Source: Scedosporium boydii (Eukaryota; Ascomycota; Sordariomycetes; Microascales; Microascaceae). Taken from it: a DNA stretch of 13,225 bases. The notes beneath the pieces were generated by a model that saw only the letters and a list, made by a program, of their open reading frames with translations, ran no database searches and had not been told where the DNA came from. Both the position numbers and the translations under genes were made by a program. The stretch is from NCBI GenBank assembly GCA_002221725.1, contig NJFT01000418.1, positions 1 through 13,225 of the forward strand. Reading direction: 5' to 3'. Shown piece by piece: positions 9,300-13,225 of this stretch (position 1 is the first letter of the stretch; every line of letters begins with the position of its first letter).

Positions 9300-9489
9300 C
9301 TTGGCTCTCTCATTGCTCTTTTCCCCTGGGTCTTCTCCTTCTCCTTTCTCCTTTCCTCATCTAAAAACGGAGCCGTCCCGACTACATGTAGAAAGCAAGA
9401 TCCACCCTCACCTCGCTTTCTCTTCTTCGTTTCCCCGTTTTCTTTTCGCAACCCACGCAATCCAACTTACCGCTTCACTCGTTCAGCGG
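9300..9489 (+). promoter_or_regulatory. Pyrimidine-rich promoter/leader of the BtgE-type gene
   Basis: CT-rich tracts at about 9305-9360 and 9400-9450 precede the start codon. Such tracts are common just before transcription starts of well-expressed filamentous fungal genes. A TA-rich stretch (TAATATATATTGTATA) lies at 9527-9542, nearer the ATG, so it is probably in the leader rather than a TATA box. The transcription start cannot be fixed from sequence. Confidence 0.45.
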
Positions 9490-9573
9490 GCATTCTTTAC
9501 GAAGACCACGAAAGGAGGTTTCGACTAATATATATTGTATATTTTCTTTCAAATATTATTTTGGGAAAAGACC

Positions 9574-9585
9574 AAAAAAAAAAAA
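9574..9585 (+). repeat. A12 tract just before the btgE start codon
   Basis: Twelve consecutive A end 4 nt before the ATG (AAAGACGATG). A-rich leaders next to start codons are common in fungi and may help initiation. Confidence 0.8.
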
Positions 9586-9589
9586 GACG

Positions 9590-11497
9590 ATGAAGGCCTC
9601 CGTTGCTGCCGTAGCGGCTGTGGCTGGCGTTGCCAACGCCGCCGCTCACGCCCACAACCACCGACGGGCTCACGATATGTTTGCCCGGCGGGCCGGTCTC
9701 GAATCCTGTGTCCCCGAGTGCACCACCGTCTGGGAGACTTTCTACGGCGAGCCTACCTGTAAGTTGCTCTAATACATTCACTCTCACGCTTGCACAACAA
9801 CACATCCACAGACGTGGTATTGTTGAACATGTTCTCCCCGAATCCTGAGCAATAAGCGTAATGGTTGGCTGGGGCCATGTCATGAGAGATGTCGAGACAT
9901 GTTTTGGTTAGGCCAAGTTTGGTCACTTCGTCTTCGGGTCAATCAAAATGTTGCGCTATTTTCGTTTTGTGTCAGAATTCGTCGGTTGTCTTTTTGATCG
10001 CACAAGGGCGACATCACTAAACTTCATTCCTCTGTAGTCATTGAGCACGGTCCCGAGCCCGAGCCCACCACGACCGAGATCCAGGCCCAGGTCCAGACCG
10101 AGATTATCGATATCCTCCCCACGCCCGAGGTCGAGATCTTCCCTACCCCCGGTACTTACTCGTGGGATGCCACCACCATCACCGTCACTGAGAGCACTAC
10201 GGTGTGCGCGGCTACCGCCACCAAGGTCGGCCCCGGAACCCACACCTTCGGTGGTGTCACGACGGTTGTCGAGACGTCGACCACAGTCGTCTGCCCTATT
10301 GCCACGGAGACGACTGTTGACGGTGTTGTCACCAGCACCATCGTGGAGACCACCTATGTCTGCCCGACTCCTGGCACCTACACTATTGGTGCCTCTAGCA
10401 GCACCGTCACCGTTGACGAGACCGTGATCGTCTACCCCGTTGCCACCAGCTACGAGCCCGGCACTTACACCAGGCCCGCCGCCACCGTCACTGTGACCGC
10501 GACCAACTACGTCACCGTCTGCCCCTTCGAGGGTGGCCCGACCCCCGCTCCCCAGCCCGAGCCTCAGCCTGAACCTGAGCCCGCGCCTACCCCGGCCCCG
10601 GCTCCCCAGAAGCCTGCCGAGGAGGCCCCTAAGCCCGCTCCCACTACCGCCAAGACTTCCAAGCCCGCTCAGGAATGGACCGCCAGCACTGGTCTTGGTG
10701 GCAACGGCAAGGACCACTGGGCCATCACCTACACCCCCTACACCGAGGACGCCGGTCTCTGCAAGTCCCGCGACGAGGTGTTCGCCGATATCCGCAACAT
10801 CAAGTCCCTTGGCTTCAACACCGTCCGTATCTACTCTACCGACTGCAACACTCTTGCCAACGTTGGTGACGCTGCTGAGGCTGAGGGCCTGAAGATTATC
10901 ATCGGTGTCTTCGTCAAGGAGGCTGGCTGTGGCTACAGCGGTGTCCACAAGCAGCAGGTCGAGGAGCTCGTCGCCTGGGGCAAGTGGCACCTCGTCAGCC
11001 TCGCCGTCATCGGTAACGAGGCCATCTTTGGCGGTCACTGCAATGCTAGCCAGCTCAAGGGTCTCATCGACACCTGCAAGTCTATCATTGCTGGCGCCGG
11101 CTACACCGGCCCTTTCACCACGGCCGAGACTGTCGATGTTTGGCAGCGTGACGGTGGCATCCTCTGCGACTCCATTGACATCGGTGGTGCGAACACCCAC
11201 CCTTACTTCAATGCTAACACCTCGCCCTCCGCCGCCGGTAGCTTCGTCCGCGGCCAGCTCGACATCGTTGCCAAGATCTGCGGCAAGCGCTCCATCTCTC
11301 TCGAGTGTGGTTGGCCCACCGAGGGTAACTGCAACGGTGCTGCCTGCCCCGGTGTCGCTGAGCAGGCCGAGGCCGTCGGCTCCATCCGATCATCTTGCGG
11401 CGAGGATGTCGTCTTCTTCACCTACGGCAAGGCCTTGTGGAAGGGTCCTAGCTCTTGCGGTTGCGAGCCTTACTTCAACATTGAGGGTGCTTTCTAA
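9590..11497 (+). CDS. btgE: Secreted GH17 beta-glucanase, BtgE-type cell-wall protein (2 exons)
   Basis: Exons are 9590-9758 and 10038-11497, giving 542 aa. GH17 enzymes of this group act on beta-1,3-glucan in fungal walls. A signal peptide covers about residues 1-19, followed by a His/Arg-rich segment with RR pairs. Residues 94-219 hold degenerate PGTYT..TVT..VCP repeats, including GTHTFGGVTTVV, which I recognise from Aspergillus BtgE. A Pro/Glu-rich linker covers about 222-268. The GH17 catalytic domain begins near WAITYTPY (284-291) and ends near 530. Glu384 in VIGNEA fits the acid/base and Glu479 in LECGWPTEG the nucleophile. Possible N-glycosylation sites are Asn392 and Asn450. The domain is Cys-rich and the C-terminus lacks a hydrophobic GPI-anchor signal. 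The start codon has A at -3 and follows A12 by four bases. Substrate and reaction (hydrolysis or transglycosylation) are inferred from family. It runs divergently from the CYT-4-type gene. Confidence 0.93.
9759..10037 (+). other. Intron of the BtgE-type gene (279 nt)
   Basis: Donor GTAAGT, branch site ACTAAAC (10016-10022), acceptor CTGTAG. It splits a Phe codon (T|TC) and joins GEPT to FIEHGPEPE. It is long for a fungal intron. An internal acceptor at 9809-9811 would define a 53-nt alternative. Confidence 0.85.
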
Positions 11498-11542
11498 ACC
11501 GAAGTAGCCCGAAACTGAAGTAATGTCCTACCTACTGTCAAC

Positions 11543-11561
11543 TTTTTTTTTTTTTTTTTTT
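11543..11561 (+). repeat. T19 tract in the btgE 3' region
   Basis: Nineteen consecutive T begin 46 nt after the stop codon, probably within the 3' UTR. No canonical AATAAA is visible close by, so the polyadenylation site cannot be placed. Confidence 0.8.
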
Positions 11562-12372
11562 CATGGCCTTGGGAGAATAGAAGAGGGAATATTGTCAATA
11601 CTTGAGCATTCTTGGATAATGATTAGATGTTACAAGCCAATTAATTAGCGTCTTTTGCTTTGTTCTTTTATATATGTGGATCTCGTTTTGTTCTTAGCAT
11701 CACTTGCCGAGGGGAGAGCCTTAATGCTTCTTATTCCCTCTTTCGTTCTCTTATGGCCATGGATTTCTTTTCCCACCCGTTTACTGCCGAGATATAAGTG
11801 GTGTGTGTGTTGCGAAGATGTTCTTCCCGATGACCCTCTACTCCTGACTATTCACTGTTGTAACCGTTTCGTGAGAGTGTCTCCCCGTCATGTCATGATC
11901 CTTTTGATAATTTTTAAAACATTATTTTCACTGCCACATGAGTCCGCCATGCTTAAGGGAAGGTGACGAAGGATAAGTGCTATTAAGAATTTGTATGGCG
12001 GCCTGAGGTGAGAGTATGTTCTGTGTGTAAAGTCGTGATCAGCTTCCCCGAGGACCTCCAATGTCGAGCAAAGATCACATGGGTTACAAGCTCTGGCATG
12101 GTTTACATTAATCTGTAAAGACTCGGAAACCCCTGGGCTCATTCATCCCACATCGTCTGCATCGAGTAAAATCTCGGCTCATTCGAGGCGCCGGACCTTG
12201 CTGCCTCCCTCCTTAAAATCTACGCTAGACTGCTTGGGGGTGTCGCGATCGGACGTTGTTGATGGCACTACTGCAGCCATTGGAATTAAGGCGGCTCTGG
12301 AAATGTCCAAATCTTAACTCTACCTTTCTCGTGTATGGTTGGTGTGCTTCGTTCAGTCTCTAACGGGTGATG

Positions 12373-12381
12373 TACGAAGTA
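12373..12381 (+). repeat. TACGAAGTA motif, copy 8
   Basis: The only exact copy downstream of btgE, in the context TGTACGAAGTATA. A one-mismatch copy, CACTTCGTA, lies at 12953-12961. Confidence 0.8.
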
Positions 12382-13225
12382 TATTATGTATAACTGAATT
12401 AATCTGACTTTGCATATATCACGATGGCCCTCTCCAGGAAGGGTGAGGTAAAAACGGGACCAAGCACAACATAGAGGAGGCGGTTGGTCGTTTTGTCGGG
12501 GTCAAAAGTAGACCCTTAAACCTAGATATCAATTCTATTTTCTAGATTCGAACTACCGATGAGTCGACAAGCTCGAGAGCAGTGTCGATCGATATGGGAT
12601 CGGAGGAAAGAAAGCGCGCACTCTCTACTCTCTGCCAGCAACATGAAGGCCAGTCGACCCTGTCCCCGGCATCAAGTAGATCCATTTTATGATTTTCCTC
12701 TCACTTTTTTTGTCTACCCTAGCTACAAGAGATGTTGACACTCGGATCTCGTGTTCTAGCCTCATAGCATCAAGAAAGGCCGGCGTCTATTCTCTTGTAT
12801 CTCCTTCCCCCCTAACCCATCCCATATAATCACATACACTTCCCACCCTCGCAGGGGACAATTCGAAGCAAAGACCCTTCACGGGAATAGTAAGAGATGG
12901 TAACAGAAGCAACATGAGTATTCAAGTAAGTGCCCATTCCCAATAACCAAAGCACTTCGTATGTCAAAAAAGAGGAGGAAAGAAAAATACTCTGTTTTGT
13001 TTCCCTTGAAGGAATATGTATCTCTTCGCTTGAAAAAAGGTGAAAGATGAGAACTAGCATGCGAGACAGGGAGCAAAGTCCCATATCCTTCCAAACATTT
13101 GAATCGCGAAATTACTCCAATGCGAAGAACCCCTACTCAACAGCAGAGCCAATCCCTCTTTTTTGCTCCATGGAAGAAAAGAAAATGCTAAGAGGGTAGC
13201 CATGTAAATGTCTCAATGATCCATT

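Larger units (their letters stand above)
3960..9589. other. 5.6 kb gene-poor divergent intergenic region
   Basis: No open frame here exceeds about 146 residues, and none shows a recognisable domain, biased codon use or a convincing exon-intron join. The base composition is mixed, without the extreme AT richness expected of heavily RIP-mutated transposon relics. It holds both gene promoters, most copies of TACGAAGTA, a 16-C tract, an ATT microsatellite and several short tandem duplications. An unrecognised non-coding RNA or fast-evolving small gene cannot be excluded. Confidence 0.7.
11498..13225. other. Non-coding region downstream of the BtgE-type gene
   Basis: No reading frame with a recognisable domain. 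The first few hundred bases should be 3' UTR. CT-rich DNA at about 12790-12850 could be the promoter or leader of a gene beyond the right edge, or an untranslated end, but nothing decides between these. Confidence 0.6.

Noticed and set aside
9956..11200. 414-residue open frame on the minus strand opposite btgE
   Set aside because: It is a low-complexity Gly/Asp/Val/Leu-rich shadow made by the GC-rich third codon positions of the plus-strand gene. It has no domain and runs across the btgE intron boundary.
11655..11966. 103-residue plus-strand frame rich in hydrophobic residues
   Set aside because: It lies just after the btgE 3' end. Its hydrophobicity reflects T-rich DNA, and no domain or start context supports it.
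12644..12740. Short plus-strand frame starting MKAS, like the btgE N-terminus
   Set aside because: Only about 31 codons, without a hydrophobic signal core. The four-residue match to BtgE is coincidental.

Overview
The window looks like nuclear DNA of a filamentous ascomycete, most likely a Sordariomycete. Coding DNA is GC-rich, introns are few and bounded by GT..AG with CTAAC/ACTAA-like branch sites, and the two recognisable proteins match families best known from Neurospora and Aspergillus. The assignment rests on gene identity and style only. No RNA gene, CRISPR array or intact mobile element was found.

Layout: 1-720 is non-coding, downstream of the first gene. 721-3959 (minus) is a three-exon gene for a mitochondrial RNase II/RNB-family protein of the CYT-4/DSS1 type (1031 aa). 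3960-9589 is a long gene-poor region between two divergent start codons. 9590-11497 (plus) is a two-exon gene for a secreted, cell-wall-type GH17 beta-glucanase of the BtgE type (542 aa). 11498-13225 is downstream non-coding DNA with a 19-T run just after the second gene.

The genes face away from each other and do unrelated jobs: mitochondrial RNA turnover and wall glucan remodelling. Nothing suggests a cluster or shared pathway. The 5.6 kb gap is unusually long for a compact fungal genome.

The strongest unexplained signal is a 9-mer, TACGAAGTA (either orientation), present eight times, always outside coding sequence and mostly at 5.4-8.0 kb in the gap. Its TAC..GTA arms flank a GAA/TTC centre, so each copy can fold as a small three-base-loop hairpin, and two copies lie in tandem at a 12-bp period. 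Other points are a leucine at one of the four usual RNB metal-binding aspartate positions, an in-frame 12-bp tandem repeat in the CYT-4 targeting region, an alternative acceptor in the btgE intron that would give a 70-residue product, and degenerate repeats in the BtgE N-terminal half.
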